Assembly (NCBI GenBank): GCA_963855995.1
Contig: OY979717.1
Coordinates: forward strand, 17,718,460-17,782,459
Direction: 5' to 3'
DNA: 64,000 bases
DNA from: Muricea muricata
Lineage: Eukaryota > Cnidaria > Anthozoa > Malacalcyonacea > Plexauridae
The notes beneath the pieces are model-generated. The model searched no databases. It had not been told where the DNA came from and saw only the letters and a list, made by a program, of their open reading frames with translations. The position numbers and the translations under genes were made by a program. Every line of letters begins with the position of its first letter. Positions within the stretch are counted from its first letter, which is position 1. Shown piece after piece: positions 23,238 to 37,618 of this stretch.

Positions 23238-25809
23238 CGCTTGTTACTTCAATGTACAAATTATCCATAGACCATATTGTTAACAAGTCTTTAAATTTCA
23301 AATCTATACGCATGAGTATGGAGGAAGAAATTCAATTGGAGGATAGTGCCTTTATTTTAATGAATTACATAAAAAAAACACACTGAATATATTTCAATTA
23401 GCACATAGCTATGGGGATGAAAAGTACAACAAGTAGCTCCTCAATATTTAAGCCAACATATGTATTTAATCAGTGTAAGCAATTATAAACCCTTGTATAA
23501 ATAAAGAATAACCCTAAAGTACAGTCAAACTTACTTAATGTGAAATTTTTAACAAAACCAACCTGATGAACCGATAATTTCGGATCATTTTCTTTGCTTA
23601 GAAGTATATTTTGTTTCTCCTTGATAGAATCGGTCAACTTTATGTTGTCGGTAACAGGTATTTCAGTTTTTAACAGCAGGTAATGTAATGAACTCGAATC
23701 TAAGCTTCAGTGATGAAGGAAATAACTTTTTCACATTTAGGACAGATAAAAATTAATGTCGATCACAAAATTTACAAGGTGACTTGAGAAGTACGTGTAA
23801 TGTTTATTTTTCGCCATTATTTTGGCCATTATTGTACTATTTTAAACTGTTTAGAGATATCTGAACGAAAGCATACAGCCATACAATTTCCTATACAAAT
23901 ACACTGTGTTACTAGCTATACATGATGATAAATTATGATGAAGAAAGAAGCTGTGTTAATCTACGTTCAACAGATCATGTACCTTACACTTCTTATACCA
24001 ATTTTAACTTTATGTGCAATGCCGCTTTGGGTGTATAACATAGGTTTTGAATAAATAATGAAGTATATAGGAATTACATCATATCTTTTTAAGTGTATGA
24101 GTGGAAGAAAATAATTTGAAATGGCTAAAAGTCCTTACTTATTAAAGTTAAAACAAATCTAGACATATAATGTTACGCAAGTGGATGCTCATGATCACCG
24201 ATGTTTTGAACAGAAAATTAAAAACCATCACACGGTAAGTCAACATGTGATCAACCGTGAAGATTATTTCATTGCTCTTGCTCAGTTAAATATCAGCACA
24301 GGATTTTCACGCGATTTTTATTATGCTGGTTGATATTTGCCCATTAAGGGAACCTTGTTCGGTTTTCACAATTTGATGCTGTTTCCTAAAGCTACACTAA
24401 AAAAGTGGACTATTGTTTCCTGAAGCTAAATGAACAGACATTTGGGAAGTTCATATGTAGGCTAAGTGATGCGTTCATAATCTTTGCAGGTATATGTCAT
24501 GAAGCGAAAAGTGTTCCAATTAATACACTCGACTAACTATATAAGAAAACAAGCAAACAAAGGCGACGATGGGAATAGCTTGGGCTAATAAAGGCTTGTC
24601 ATGCATGCATATGAAATTTAGTAAAAAATGGAAATAGATGTATGAGATAGTGTTCAAGTGAAGACCAGCGAGAGGACACGATCGATGTCTTTACCGTATA
24701 GGCGCCCGGCCACTCACAAAAAATAATTCACGTAAAGGTTATTATCCACCAATGCTTTGTCAACAACGTTATTTTATGAGTTCGAAATATATACGAAGAA
24801 CGATGTTAAAGTTTTTAAATTAAATTAAAGAAAATATAGCGACAGTTTGAAGTGCAAGTCCAATTTTTCTACTGTTTCTCTATTGCGATTTCCTCCTTTT
24901 GACAAATACGAGAAAATTTTTAAAGAATTTTTTTGGTTGAATGTATTAACTTGCTGTCCAAATAGATTTGAGTTTCTTGGATTTCTGAACACATGAAGTG
25001 CTATTGCAAACTGATACTGTTTATCACTTCTGATGTATTTATCTTCTTATATATTGTTATACATGCCCATTCGTGGTAGCTTTACTGATTTTATAAGATA
25101 TATTCATTTATGAGATATAGACTGATATATTTATCAAGGACCAAAAATCGGCAATACTTTACATGATATGCACGATTTGCATGTGTCATTATTTCCATCC
25201 TTCTCCATCTTAAACGATATATAGTTAAGTCTGCATGTGCGGACAAGGACTGGATGCGGGCTAAGCCCGGGGTCCGATCCTGAGGTTTAACATACTTAAA
25301 CCTAATAAAATCAAGCTAACTAGTTATTATATTGTCCTAACTGCCATTATACTTCATAATGGACTCTTAGCTCAAACAACTGTCCAAAAAGTTACGGCAA
25401 CTGTCTAACAGGTTGGCAATACGTTAATTACACTCACAATTGAATATTCAGACAACAGACCAGGAAAAGTTATTACACAACATATTATAAAAGTTATTGC
25501 TGATTTGCACAAAAACAAGCAAAAAATTATACACTTTTTTAAATGTACAAAAGTAATAAAGTACTTAAAATCTCAATATAAAATTCTCACACATATTATA
25601 TTGAATAATTATACATCTAATTAGGGAACTGAATTTTGCCGAGTCACCCTCTACTCTTCCAATCCCCATAATATACGTACAATATGTAGAATATCCTATA
25701 CATAATACTTAAGCATTTGTTACAGAATTTTTTTTAAATTTCAATTCATGTTATTTGCATTTCTTAGTGTATTATGGTCCATATGATAAAAGCACACCCA
25801 TAAGCCGGT
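23238..25809. other. Intergenic between divergent genes C and D
   Basis: No supported gene. Genes C (minus) and D (plus) start at opposite ends and read away from each other, so this 2.6-kb stretch should hold both promoters. A B-box-like GGGGTCCGATCC at about 25,268 has no matching A box. Confidence 0.5.
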
Positions 25810-28800
25810 ATGAAGCAGTTTATAGCGCTGTTTTTAGTACTGGTAATTGGACATGTTGAAGCTTATGGTATGTTTATGTTATGTTACTTATATAATATCA
25901 TAGTCACCTCGAAATCCTTTGTTTCACTTGTGACGATTAGCAACTAAATAACCCGATGAATATACACCAGGTCGCAGAATAGAAAATTAACCAAAAGGTT
26001 CACTCTATATAAATCACTAGTCACGCTTTACAAAATTTGGCGCGCTCGTTCCAGTGCCCTAAACAAGTGTATTACTATTTTCCATCCACCACACTGACGC
26101 TGCATCATTTTCACAATTTTTAATTTGAAGTATTTGTGCAGGTGGTCGTTTCCTGTTGCTATGCTTAGAATTACGATTTGGATTAGAGATTATTTAGAAT
26201 CAATTTGAAAGGCTCTTTCTTGTTGGAATATAGCATACATCCGTTTGAATGATGGGAACATGTAGCGAACTGCACTACACTTGTTTAGCTTGATATGAAA
26301 TTGTGTCAGGTTTCGACGAGAGTGAACCTTCTGGTTAATTTCTATTCTGTGATCAGGTAGGATTAGTAACTAATCGTACCTAATATTTATGCATTAGGTA
26401 CGATTACTAGTTACTCGTACCTAATGTTTATGGCAAACACCTGCCCTTATTAGTTATGCAAGACAGACATGAGCACACTCAATTAATCTTTAGCGTTCCT
26501 ATTGTCTCGGTGACAATAATATTGCAAAGTAATAACATGGCTTTGCGGTTGCTTAGTGATTAAAATATCCGTCAAGCCTCGAAAGATTTAGTAAAAGTAC
26601 TAAACCTCCCTCGGCTTTCGGGTTCATTTAATCACTAAGCAACCTCAAAGCCATGTCATTACTTATAATAGTATAACAGAATATTGTTAAAAAATATTTA
26701 TCTGAAACAGGGTGCCCAATACCCCGCGCTACAGGGTGTCCCAAAAAACCCCAAAAACTATTGAAAATGATCTGTTGTTAGAATTTCAATGCCTAGCACT
26801 AAATTGAACCCACGAGTGGATAAACTATTGACATAACCGTCATAATTAATATTAATACTCAGTGTTAATTATACCATTAATATTAATAATACCATTTTTA
26901 TGCCAGACAAAAAAACTAAACCTACGAGTGCATATTAAAAATGCAATCAAATTTTATGCCATGCATATTATTATTATTTTAGCCTATTCAATTTGGTTTT
27001 TTTCAATATTACTTACAGGTATAAGTTGTTTCAGCCGGGAAAATGACGACATGAAACAAGCTAACAAGATAGTATTGTTTTCATTTTTTCCAAGCCTGAT
27101 TTGCTTTTAGAGTTTAGAGAAAACAGTTTACAAATGTAAATTCCCATGAGCAAAACAAACGTACTTTACAAAGATATTTTAATTTTTTAACAAGTGTTAG
27201 GGCATTATTACTATTTACTAATTGTAATCCCTCAAGGTTACTGAAAAACTATGACTACATTAAAACTATATTTTTCCCGTCATTCTTTCGGGAGGTCAAT
27301 TAGCTACATATATTTTGGTGGTATTGCATACAACGTCAAAGCTTTTTTGGTGATTGCGGAGATCGTTTTAATTAACCAGCTAATCAAAAAGACGTCGTTC
27401 GATAATTCTTTACACATGCTAATTGTCGCAATAAAAGTTTTATATGCGTTGTTATCATTAAAGAATTACTGTCACGTATACAAAATACAGTTCTCGAATC
27501 CTTGTTGCTTTTATCATACTCTCATTGGAAATCAAAACTACCAAACAACGTATATATTTTGAACGTTATTAAAAAAAAGAAAACGCTTTCCGTTCCTATA
27601 GAGTTATAGAAATACAAGAGGAACTCGCAAGCTCGAAGTTTCCAATTTCCAAACAATTTTAAGTTTCTCACGCGTTCCCCAAGTGTTGCTATGAACTACA
27701 TAGGAACCTGATAGGAACCTTTATAGCCTTAAATAGCTTTTTGAAAACGCAAGAAGGTAAGTGCATTGACCTTAATTACATCTTATTCAAGTATCGTTCC
27801 AATTTTTAGTTTGTTCGTGTAAAAATAATTCCAGAATTACTTTTCACTGATAAAACACACCTGGCCAATTTTGTACCTACAAAATACTGTTCACCAGTAT
27901 TACGTTATTTGAACTAGTAAAAATGCAACTTCGTAAACAGGCTGTATTCTTTATGCTCCTGGCAGGAGAAAAAGACCTTGGCAAATGCTGGTCACGCTGC
28001 TTCCAGATTTTAAGAGCCACTGATATGACCCTTGGAAAGGATGGTAGAGGGTACTTCCCAATGTATGTAATTTAGTCTGTCAAAGTTGATGGACATTAAA
28101 AAATAACACAGGTTACATTTACCCAAATAACGTAGGAATTCTGCTCTCCCTAGTAATGGATGTCTGAGTGGCTTTCAAAGCCACGTGAGCAGCATTTACC
28201 AGTGTCTCTTTTCGGCTCAAGCGAGGAGCGTAGAGAAGAGATGCTAGGTACGAGGTTAGTGAAAATGCTGGTCTTTCAAATAAGTAATATTCGTGCATAG
28301 AAACGATATGAAAAATTGGCACTTTGTATGGTGACTTTTAGCCAAGCTGAGGTTATACTATAAAGGGTGAGTTATCCTTTTCTTTTGGATCCACATATGT
28401 TATAGGTACTCAGTATAATGCTATCATAAGATTGTGCTCGTTTCCATTTTAGCACGTGAGTGGTCACCATCCAAAGAACAGTCAGTATCAGTAGTTGCTC
28501 GAAAGCGAATGTTGGTTAATTTGCTCCGTGCTCTGCGAACACTAAGAGATCACAAGAAGGTAAAATCCACTAGCATAGACCTGCCAAAAACCTATTATGC
28601 ACATTCCCACACCGATGAACGCATAAAGACTTCACCCAGTCGAGTTTCACCTAAGAAAAAGATTGAGAAGGTCAATACTACAGTGCTTAAGAATCAGCTT
28701 AATAAACGATCGAAAGGAATCAAAGGTAAATCAAGAGATACTGAACTCAATATCATAAATAGGAGTTGTCGGTTTATGCTGTTTCATTGCATGGATAAAC

Positions 28801-31800
28801 TCGTTTATTATGTACGAAACATTCTTTTCTTCTTTTCCTCTAGAAAGCCATGAAAGAAAACCACGTAATGGGAAAAAGCTGTTTCTTGAATTACTACAAA
28901 TATTGAAAAGCATGAAAACACGTGAAAATAAAGATCAAAAAATCAAGTCTGCGAGGAGTCGTGAAAGTGGGACAGTGATAACGCAAAAGATAAAGAAACA
29001 CCAGCCAAGTTCGAGGCAACGGCCATATCACGAGAAAATTACACCACTTTTTGATCAACGTTCAAGTTTACTGAGACCTGTTAAAAAAATTGCTAAAATT
29101 CAAAGAGGACGAACAGATAAAGCCAGATATTCGTTTGCACAAGCACGTTTATCTTTTTTAAAAGCTCTCGAGATTGCTCAAGATGAAAAGCTGACTAAAA
29201 TCGGTAACCTAGAGAAGAAATTTTCCTTTATCTTGCCAAAAAGTTCAAAAATGAATCGTCAGAACACAAAAAAAGAAGTCAAATATGCCTTGCAAGATTT
29301 CACAAAAGATCAGTCTGCAACGACCCTCAGTCATATTGATCATTCTTACACGAGGTTGCCTGATAAACCGTCACATGGTGCAATACCAGTAAAAAATTCT
29401 CTTATTACAGAGACATTGAAAACGCATGGCAATTTGACCGCCAAACGAAAACCAGATGCAATATTACCGTCATTAATGAACGAACTAATATCGATTGGTA
29501 ACGCTCGAAGTAAGTTGGAAAAACTAAGACGTCTACGAAAGCTGCAAGCAAAGTTATTGAATCAGTATTCAGAGAAAGATTCCAGGAAAGATAAACATGA
29601 AGGTTATAATTACAAAAACACGGCATCTTCTTGGAAAATGAACGACAAAATAAAAAGTTCTACGACAGGAAAAGTCCGTGTTGGATTTGAAATGAATAAG
29701 TATAAAACTTCGGAAAAAGGTGTGAATGACAAACCAAGCAAAAGATTCAAAGAACAACACAAAACGGAGAGCAACACGACTTCCCCTTTTCCAGGAAATA
29801 ACTCGCCAGATAGTCACACAACTGAGCAAAATCTTGGTAAACACGCAAAATACATGCTCGATTCCTACACTGATTTTCTAGACTCCACTAACGATAGCAA
29901 ACAAACGACCCATTTTCTAACTGAGAATTCAAATCAGAGCAGTGCAAGACCTCAGTCGGACTTAAACAATTCCTCCACAAACCTGGAGGAAAATCGCAAA
30001 ATGGAGAAGATTGGTGGAATATCTCTTAGTGTAAACAAAGATCAAACACAAATTCGACAATCTCATGAAAACAGAAGTAAAACTATAACTTCGTTACCTG
30101 AAATGAGTAGCAATAGTGGTCTAAATACACGTTTTAAAAGCAAAGGAGTCTCTGAACATAATCGTCCTATGAACGTTCCAGATACTGAGGTACCTCAAAC
30201 AAAACACGCTGAATATTCTAATAATACTCTCCTACGTCTAGTAAATCATGTTCATAACCCAAAAATTTCCTTATATGGAATAAATGGTAACAATAATCTA
30301 AATAAGATGAATCAATTGAACGAAAGTCATACAAATACTGGAAATAGTGGCTCATTAGAAAAGCAAAACAATAAAAATATCGGTTCACCGGGTCTAATCA
30401 GAGAAAAACTCACAGGTTCACGTGACATCAATATAATTGGCACCACATCTGATAACAATTTGCAAGAAACTGATCAATCTTACCTTACATCGGATAGCCT
30501 ACCAACATCACCAAAAAACAAGAGCAAGGATTCTAATAATCCGCTTACATCAGTTCTTTTCGAACATAAAAAGATTATATCAGAATTGACATCGCCAAAA
30601 ACACAAGCAAAGAATTTGTCAAATGATGAAAGTGAAAAATCACATAAAGTTCTCACAAAAGTTTTACAAAAAGCACAAAATATGTTTCTGCAGAAGATTA
30701 AAGAAATACTTGCTGGTAAAAAGAAAAATGTAAAACAAAAAATTGATGCAAATCTCATTGATACTAAAAATCGAGACAATACTGATCAGAAGGGAAAACA
30801 AGGTATAATTAAAAGTTCAGCTTATGTAATGGATGAATCGCCTGCTAAGGCCAAAGTGGTAGTAAAAGAGAGCCATGGTACCCAAGGAATTGTTCCAAAG
30901 ACCCCAACAAATGACGATCTTCTCAAATCGCCTCAAGGAAATATGGTTCCACAAGCTAGACAACAGCAAAATGCTGGCCTTTATTCACCAGTACAATCAT
31001 TACAAACGCCGGTGGACCACAGTCCTCCATTGCAAGGCCAGAGCATAGGACATCCTGTGTCCGGACAACCTTTAACGTACACGCAACTACAAGATGCTCA
31101 TGAAGAAGAAAGAATCGCACTGCAACAAGAAAACGCTTTTCGTGGTGCACAGAATATGGCAACTGCCAATGGCGAAAACCAATCACCGTTGAACAATCCA
31201 GTTGCGCAGTATCAAAGGTGCGTTCAGGACGGATTATCCGATAAATTTGCTTTAAATGATAAAAATAGATACAGTAGGGCCCTATGAAACAATAATCGGG
31301 CGATATCGAAAGATAAATTGTTCGCAAGGAACGAAATGCTATATTACAAATGTATGCAAGGCAATTTAAATAACTAGGGAAGTAATTACAACAGCATGTC
31401 ATGGTCAACGTTACATTTTCTTCAGGCGGCTTGATTAAAAGTGTTGCTACTCAAGAAAAACTCTTGTGTAACTCTCAAAATCAGAAAGATATCAATATTA
31501 GATCGAAATTTTATTTATCTCTTTTCTACATATTATAACAGTCAAAACTTAGCAGTCTAGGTATAATGGTGGAAAATTTAGAAAAAATATCCCTAAATCC
31601 TAAAAATTAATATTTCATAGATGTTTAAGAAAAAACCAGCGACAAAGCACAAAGACTCCTTAGGTTTCATATGGCATATTTTTTACGCTTTTTAAAAAAA
31701 TAAGAATAAGAATAAGAAAAAACAAGTGAGGTTGACCCCCACCAAGATTCAGTGAGTAATTGCGTAGCGAAACCCAAGAATTTTGAAGAATTGTCTTCAG

Positions 31801-32292
31801 AAGAATAATCGCTCAACTAATAGACCGTTGTATTTTAGTCTTTTGGGATCAAACCAAATACGCCAAGGAAATCGTTACAACTTGCCAAGAATGCCTTTCC
31901 CAAATGTTGATGATCTCAGTGAATACAGAGGGGGGATGGAAAGATACGAATTGAGTCATCGTTTGGGTTATGACAGAGATGACGAGGACGAATATATTCC
32001 TAGACGAAAACACCATTTTCTTGTTGCCGATGAAGACGACGAAGACGATGATAGTGACTTTGATGAAGATTACGATGACGTCTATGGTGATGACGGGAAG
32101 AAAAAATCGAGCATTGGAAAGCCATGTCATGGTGAATGCAAACACGTGAAAAAATTACGTGTCAAAAGTGCAATAAATTCTACTACATTAGATCAAAGAA
32201 AACACGAGAAGGTTCAAGTCAAACTTGAAGTAAAGAAAACAAAAGGCAAAGGCCTTGCAGCACAAAAGCAGCAGCGGAAAATTGGACAATAA
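25810..32292 (+). CDS. Gene D: large secreted Lys/Ser/Asn-rich protein
   Basis: Exons 25810-25867 (signal peptide), 28453-28725, 28844-31217 and 31839-32292, phases 1, 1, 2, giving 1052 aa. Splice sites are AAAG|GTAAAT, TCCTCTAG, AAAG|GTGCGT and TATTTTAG. Residues 20-900 are disordered and rich in Lys, Ser, Asn, Thr and Gln. Short amphipathic Leu/Lys helices recur (Leu-Leu-Arg-Ala-Leu near 45-55 and a similar Glu-Leu-Leu-Gln-Ile-Leu after residue 120). Exon 4 carries a Tyr/Arg/Met/Pro-rich part, an Asp/Glu block at about 966-987, one Cys-His-Gly-Glu-Cys motif and a Lys-rich tail. This C-terminal order matches gene C. A further phase-1 exon at 27664-27756 with a perfect GTAAGT donor is possible but not included. 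No known family. Exported structural protein by inference. Confidence 0.75.
26528..26664. mobile_element. Foldback in gene D intron 1
   Basis: The left arm AGTAATAACATGGCTTTGCG... (26,528-26,564) and the right arm ...CAAAGCCATGTCATTACTT (26,627-26,664) are inverted. A second inner inverted pair (CCTCGAAAG and CGGCTTTCGGG) lies between them. About 137 bp, non-coding. Confidence 0.7.
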
Positions 32293-32387
32293 CATGGAGA
32301 AAGAAAGATTTCTCAGTATTTTCCGTTGAATGTATCAACACTGCTAATTTTTTTAAAACCGATAGACTAATCACCACTGAACAGAAA

Positions 32388-32393
32388 AATAAA
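32388..32393 (+). promoter_or_regulatory. Poly(A) signal AATAAA of gene D
   Basis: AATAAA about 95 bases after the gene D stop codon, a normal distance for a metazoan polyadenylation signal. Confidence 0.5.
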
Positions 32394-35300
32394 CATTCGA
32401 TTAAAAAGATAATTAATTTTTTGGAGCTAAAACATTTATAATGAGCTCCCTGTTCGCACTTGGTAGACAAAAAACACAATGTTTTAAAGCTGCCGTCATA
32501 TGCTAAATTTTCGCGTCGATAAACACTAAATCTTAACTTGGTATTTTAATTTTAAATATCGACTTATTAATTACAAGAGTTGGATCTGGAATTATCATTG
32601 AATCCAATGCAAATGACTGCTACATACATAAGACATAAGAAGGATGCGCAGCAGCGTAAAAACGTGCTGAATTAAAAATTAATTTTGCTTAATTATATCC
32701 TTCGCTAAAACAATCAATAAAAATATTAAAATATTTTCTAGATTGTAAAATATAAATTAATGAAAAAAAATATATAGCAAAATTATGATAACTCATTATT
32801 TACTAGACATCGGATTTCAATTACTGCATGCAATATTTCAAATCCGAATTCAAGGCATAGGTAGATTTTTGATCCGGATCGGTTGTGTCTCAATTTGTGT
32901 GAGAATATAGCCACAAACTACAACTGAAAATTCTATCAAGAATAAATTGCTGGATCAATGTTAACTGGCCAGGTCAAAGGACGAGGAAGATAAAAATTCT
33001 AAATATCATGCTATAAAGCCCATAACCTACAGCAAAAATGCTAATGTTTCTGTAAATAATTAATATATCTTTTCTTTGTAAAAATATTCTTCTTTGAATA
33101 CTTACTGCTTCATATATCTAAATAACTAGCTTTGAAATCTAGGGTCCTTACTTTAAAAGATCAGTAGGATTTCCAAAGGGCCCTAGCCCCTAAATATTTG
33201 TGTGTATATATACTATTTTTACTTTGTAAATATATTATGAGAAAATCTAATAAAAAAACAAAAAAACATTATTTTCTCATTCATATTTCGAACATGACAA
33301 CAATTAGGAACGTGGGCCTTATGAAATTGTAGGAGGAAAGACATTTTAGCATGATATTGAAATTACCTGTTGGTTTCTAATAACCAGCATTTCATATTTC
33401 ATTATCAAGGCGAAAATCAGTTTTTTTGTATTTTTTAATTGCTTTACCGTTATCGGGTTAAACCACAAGAAAATATAGGTTCTTTCAATACCTCTGAAAA
33501 TATAATCGATAAGACACAATTCGACGTTTTCAGCGAAGACCCTTGGCGAGTTAGCTGTCACTACTGACTTCCTGGAGAAGGACCTCCCTTCGGTACGTCG
33601 AATATCTTAATTCATATGCTTATCGCTGTTTTAGGTACAGTGAAACATGCATTACTCGAAGTCCATTTCACTGCTTCATGGAAACCGATCACCCTCGACT
33701 GTTGTTCGGAATTTTTGGCATATGACAAAACAATATTTTTTTAAGATATCCAAATTATCAAGGTCTAACTGTTAGTCTCGCCTTCGGATCGAGCAATAAC
33801 ACTGTGGTTGACCTTTATTATTTTGGATATAAAAACCATCTTCGTCCGACAGCCGTTTCTTAAAATGAAAAAAAAATTGAAAAGCAGTTTCCAAAATCTG
33901 CCCTACATTCGTTAAAAAATATTTTTGTTAGCTGGTTTAGTGTTCCCGTATTTGTTTTTTTAAACATTATAGCGCTTGGTAAATCAAATTTGTTACTGTG
34001 GAAATTTTTCTTTCGTAACGTGCAAACAGACTAGACATTTTTTGTTTTTGACATTTTTCTAATTCCATCTATCTGCAGATAAAATCTAGATACACACTGC
34101 ATGGTATACACACAAAAGTTAATCGAGCAACATCTCCTATTTTGCGAAAACACAGATAGTTAGTACTTTATTGATAAAATTTGTCACAGATATTGAATGA
34201 CAAAAATTTCTGGTTTATCAAAAAAGGTCATCGGACTTTACAAAGGTCGCGAGTATTCATTGCTGAGTCTAAAGAAGTAAATAAATTCCTTCATTGTCGG
34301 AAAGACCAGCAGACTCTTAGCTTTTGAATATCAGCGTGTTTTTAAAATTGAAAAACTTTAACTTAGTAAAATTTATGAATCTTATTTGCTCAGTTATTTG
34401 TTTCTTATGACAGGTGAGTGATTAATGAGTTTTCTTTTCATTATATGTGCTGGCTTAATGATGCTCAGGTGGAAATTTTCGGCCGCCAGTTTTCATTTCA
34501 AATTTCATAACAACGGTTTAATAGCACTTAAATACTAATCAAAGCCTGATCTTTTCGACCATATGAAGTAATATATAATTACTGAAAGATTAAATATCGA
34601 GCGTGCTAGAGCGCTCCAAATTTCGATTACCTTTATGATACACGCTAGTTTACTTACCATACCACGGTGGAAACCCACGATACTGGTCCAATGCTTTGCC
34701 AGGTACAAAGATACAAACATGTAGAACATTTTGAGTCTAAATCTCTCAGCCTCGGTGTTACCACCACCATTAAGCGTAACGTTTTATGCCAACTAACTGA
34801 TGAAATAGATCGATATGCCCGTCACTTTTTACTAAAAGCAGCTAACTAAGCTAAATATCTGCAAATTATGTTTTCCTGTTCTTTTGTAAGGATACAAAAA
34901 AAATGGAAGAAGAGAGGGATATTGTAATAAATATGTACACTTCGTTCAAATTTCTTTACTCGACATTCATGTATCTGTGCATGAAACCATTATCATATAT
35001 CCGGCGGACCAAAGGCATGCAAAGGTACAGTCGTAAACTGTGTAATAAACAGATATACGTAGCAGCCGAGATATAATTAACAAGAATTAAAACAATATGA
35101 TTTGTCCATTGGAACTTTAAATCAAACGCCATTCACCGGGGTTCCATATAGCCATACGTACAAAACCGCGATGACTTCGCTTTTTAATTTAAGAAAATAT
35201 AGGAAGAAGCAACTTGCACAGGTGTTGATGAATTCAAATTGCAATAGTGCATGACTACAATACTTCTAGCTTGTCGAAATCCGATTGATACGTACGCTAC

Positions 35301-36072
35301 ACCTTTCGAGTCATGAACCTATCTGTGAGCATGCATTTTAAATTTTAATGGGCACGATGACAGGCTAAATTTATACTAAAACTGCAACATTGTGAGAAGC
35401 AGTTACAGTTATGTTATGGTTAGGATATTTCCAGTCCTTTTTAAGCTGAGGTTTCTTAATGCTTTTGCCCTAACATATTAGCAGCTAGTTATATCAAATA
35501 TTTCAATGCATTTTAAATTTAATTACGTTTTTGAATCTTAAAAAAATTTTTCGCTTTAATAAAATATCGTTGTGGGCGGAGCGCCATTTGCTTCCCACGT
35601 AACTGATATACATCTATTTGTGCAAAAATTTGTTGCCGACCATTTACCTAGCTGAAGCAAGTCGGGTACACTAGGTGTAATTACCATGTTAATTTTTACA
35701 TGAAGTGACGTAGACGATAGCTTACATTTAATCAGTTTATGTTTGTATATTTACAAAAACTTCATGATTCCAGCAACATGTTTATTTAAAACACTGTAGG
35801 TTATACTGTAAATATGTTTGTGCTGGACTCTATTTCAGTCCAAATATGTGTAGTTAACTGTAAATTCACAGCAAAACGTGGCATTACTGACATTTCAGCA
35901 ACATTATTTTGTGCGTGCCGAAAACTAACTTTACTATATAGTTTCGTGGTCATAATGTGGTAATCAATATTTTTTATGACTTTGTCTCGACCACAGTGTC
36001 TTAAATTGCACAGCTTGCAAGCACATCTCAAGTCAAAATTTCATCGCAGTTTTTCATGCATGAACGCCATCC
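32394..36072. other. Intergenic, repeat fragments only
   Basis: No supported gene. A stretch of about 100 bases at 34,535-34,635 recurs, diverged, at 56,000-56,099 (own entry). Otherwise it is AT-rich and unassigned. Confidence 0.5.
34535..34635 (+). repeat. Dispersed repeat, copy 1
   Basis: Shares AAAGCCTGATCTTT, TTAAATAT, CTAGAGC and TTCGATTACCTTT, in the same order and similar spacing, with 56,000-56,099. This fits a diverged dispersed repeat of unknown class. Confidence 0.5.
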
Positions 36073-37041
36073 GTACCTACGAGGTTTTTACGGACAAAAT
36101 ATGGAAAAACAAATAATTAATGATATGCTCATTGCATCAGTGTTATATTCCAATTTGTCGATGTTATGTGCTAATAAATTCATGTTATGACAAAATTTAT
36201 GTTCATACCTATGATAAAACTAAAAAATAAACATATACAACCAAAAGATGAGGAAACGGAAGCAAATTGCCAAAAAACGGAAGTAAGTATATAATTTAAA
36301 TATGATCAAAAGACATGATACATGAAGTATAGTAAACACAATGCCGTCTTCAAGATTTCAACACTTTGAGCGTCAATTTTGCTTCCAAACTTAAATAATT
36401 TTTCGCGAATTGATTTATTCAATAACAAGTTAATACCGTGCGGGTAGAAAGCCAATCTTCCGACTGGCCAGGCTTTTCACAAGAAAAATTCACTGATCTG
36501 ATAATACTGAGAAAAGAGAATACTGAAGTATACGATTATATACATAGTTTGCGAAATGAACGGATCCTGAGTGCCTTCCAGGGATGTATTATATTAGAGC
36601 TTTGATTAGGACGGAGAGCTTTCTGCCCAATTGATTTCCTTTGAAATCGGCAAATAACTACCAATTATACAGCCCAGGAGCCTTTCACCAGAAACAACGT
36701 ACAATTATACTTTTGCAGGTTCAATTGTTTAAAACATCAGTCTCTCTGCTGCCAGGCATTAATTGGATCGCATGATTAATGATATACTTACTTCCGTTTT
36801 TTGGCAATTTACTTCCGTTTCCTCATCTTTTAGTTATACCGATTCCGTTTTCTCATCTTTTAGTTGTACATGTATTTGTTTATCCCACAGTTTTATCATA
36901 GGTATGAACATAAACTTATGCTATGACATCAATTTATTAGCACATAACATCGACAAATTTGAATACAACACCGATGCAATGAGCATAGCATTGATTTATT
37001 TGTTGTTCCATATTTTGTCCCTACAAAAACTTCATACGTAC
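36073..37041. mobile_element. Long foldback element about 970 bp
   Basis: The left arm (about 36,073-36,290) and right arm (about 36,784-37,041) are imperfect reverse complements over more than 200 bases. Examples are GGACAAAATATGG with CCATATTTTGTCC, and GCCAAAAAACGGAAGTAAGT with its complement. The right arm contains an extra tandem copy of about 30 bases (CCGTTTCCTCATCTTTTAG and a near copy). No transposase. The frame at 36,763-37,083 is a by-product of the arm. Confidence 0.75.
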
Positions 37042-37329
37042 ACACATATGAAATGTAAGTTTATACAATGCAGCTTACCATAAACATAAATTATTGTTGA
37101 CCCGATTTACTGTTTCAGGCATCTTGTGACGGCATGCACCCGGCTACTTTTTCTTATAATATTTTTATTAACACACGAATTAAAACACTAAACTTTACGG
37201 AATATGCACACGTTCCTAATACCAACACATACGTTATACTCGTATGCTGCATGTCTATAGGCACATACCAAATGCATCAAAATTTGATTGTTCTTACTGC
37301 ATTGACCTACATTATGAGTTTCGACGGAC

Positions 37330-37483
37330 CAGTAGCGAAGCCAGCCGGATAATTTGGTCATGCTATGCAAATGTAAAACATTATCATTATTCATTTCTAC
37401 ATAGAAATTGATTCCTTATACGGTCTAAAAACACCTAAAAATTTGCATTTGCATGACCAAATATCCGGCTGGCTTCGCCACTG
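37330..37483. mobile_element. hAT-like MITE next to GPCR gene
   Basis: The ends CAGTAGCGAAGCCAGCC and GGCTGGCTTCGCCACTG are inverted, with GGATAATTTGGTCATG inward. The ends are close to those of the 52,155-52,322 element, which has a proven 8-bp target duplication. Here the flanking 8-mers do not match, so the TSD has decayed or rearranged. Confidence 0.7.
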
Positions 37484-37618
37484 TTTTCAACAATCGTTAG
37501 CTTTTGCAACTAGTAGAAATGAAGTTATTGCAGAGAACATCATAATGTAAGAGGGGGGAAAATTGTTATCACTTCATAATTTTTATACATGCAATAATTT
37601 TAGTTACCGACGGATTCA

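Noticed and set aside
25225-25285. tRNA-like B box (GGGGTCCGATCC)
   Set aside because: No A box or D stem at the proper distance; only a single-motif match.
26862-27562. Two plus-strand frames (82 and 103 codons) in gene D intron 1
   Set aside because: No signal peptide, no phase-matched splice sites and AT-driven composition (Ile, Tyr, Phe, Asn).
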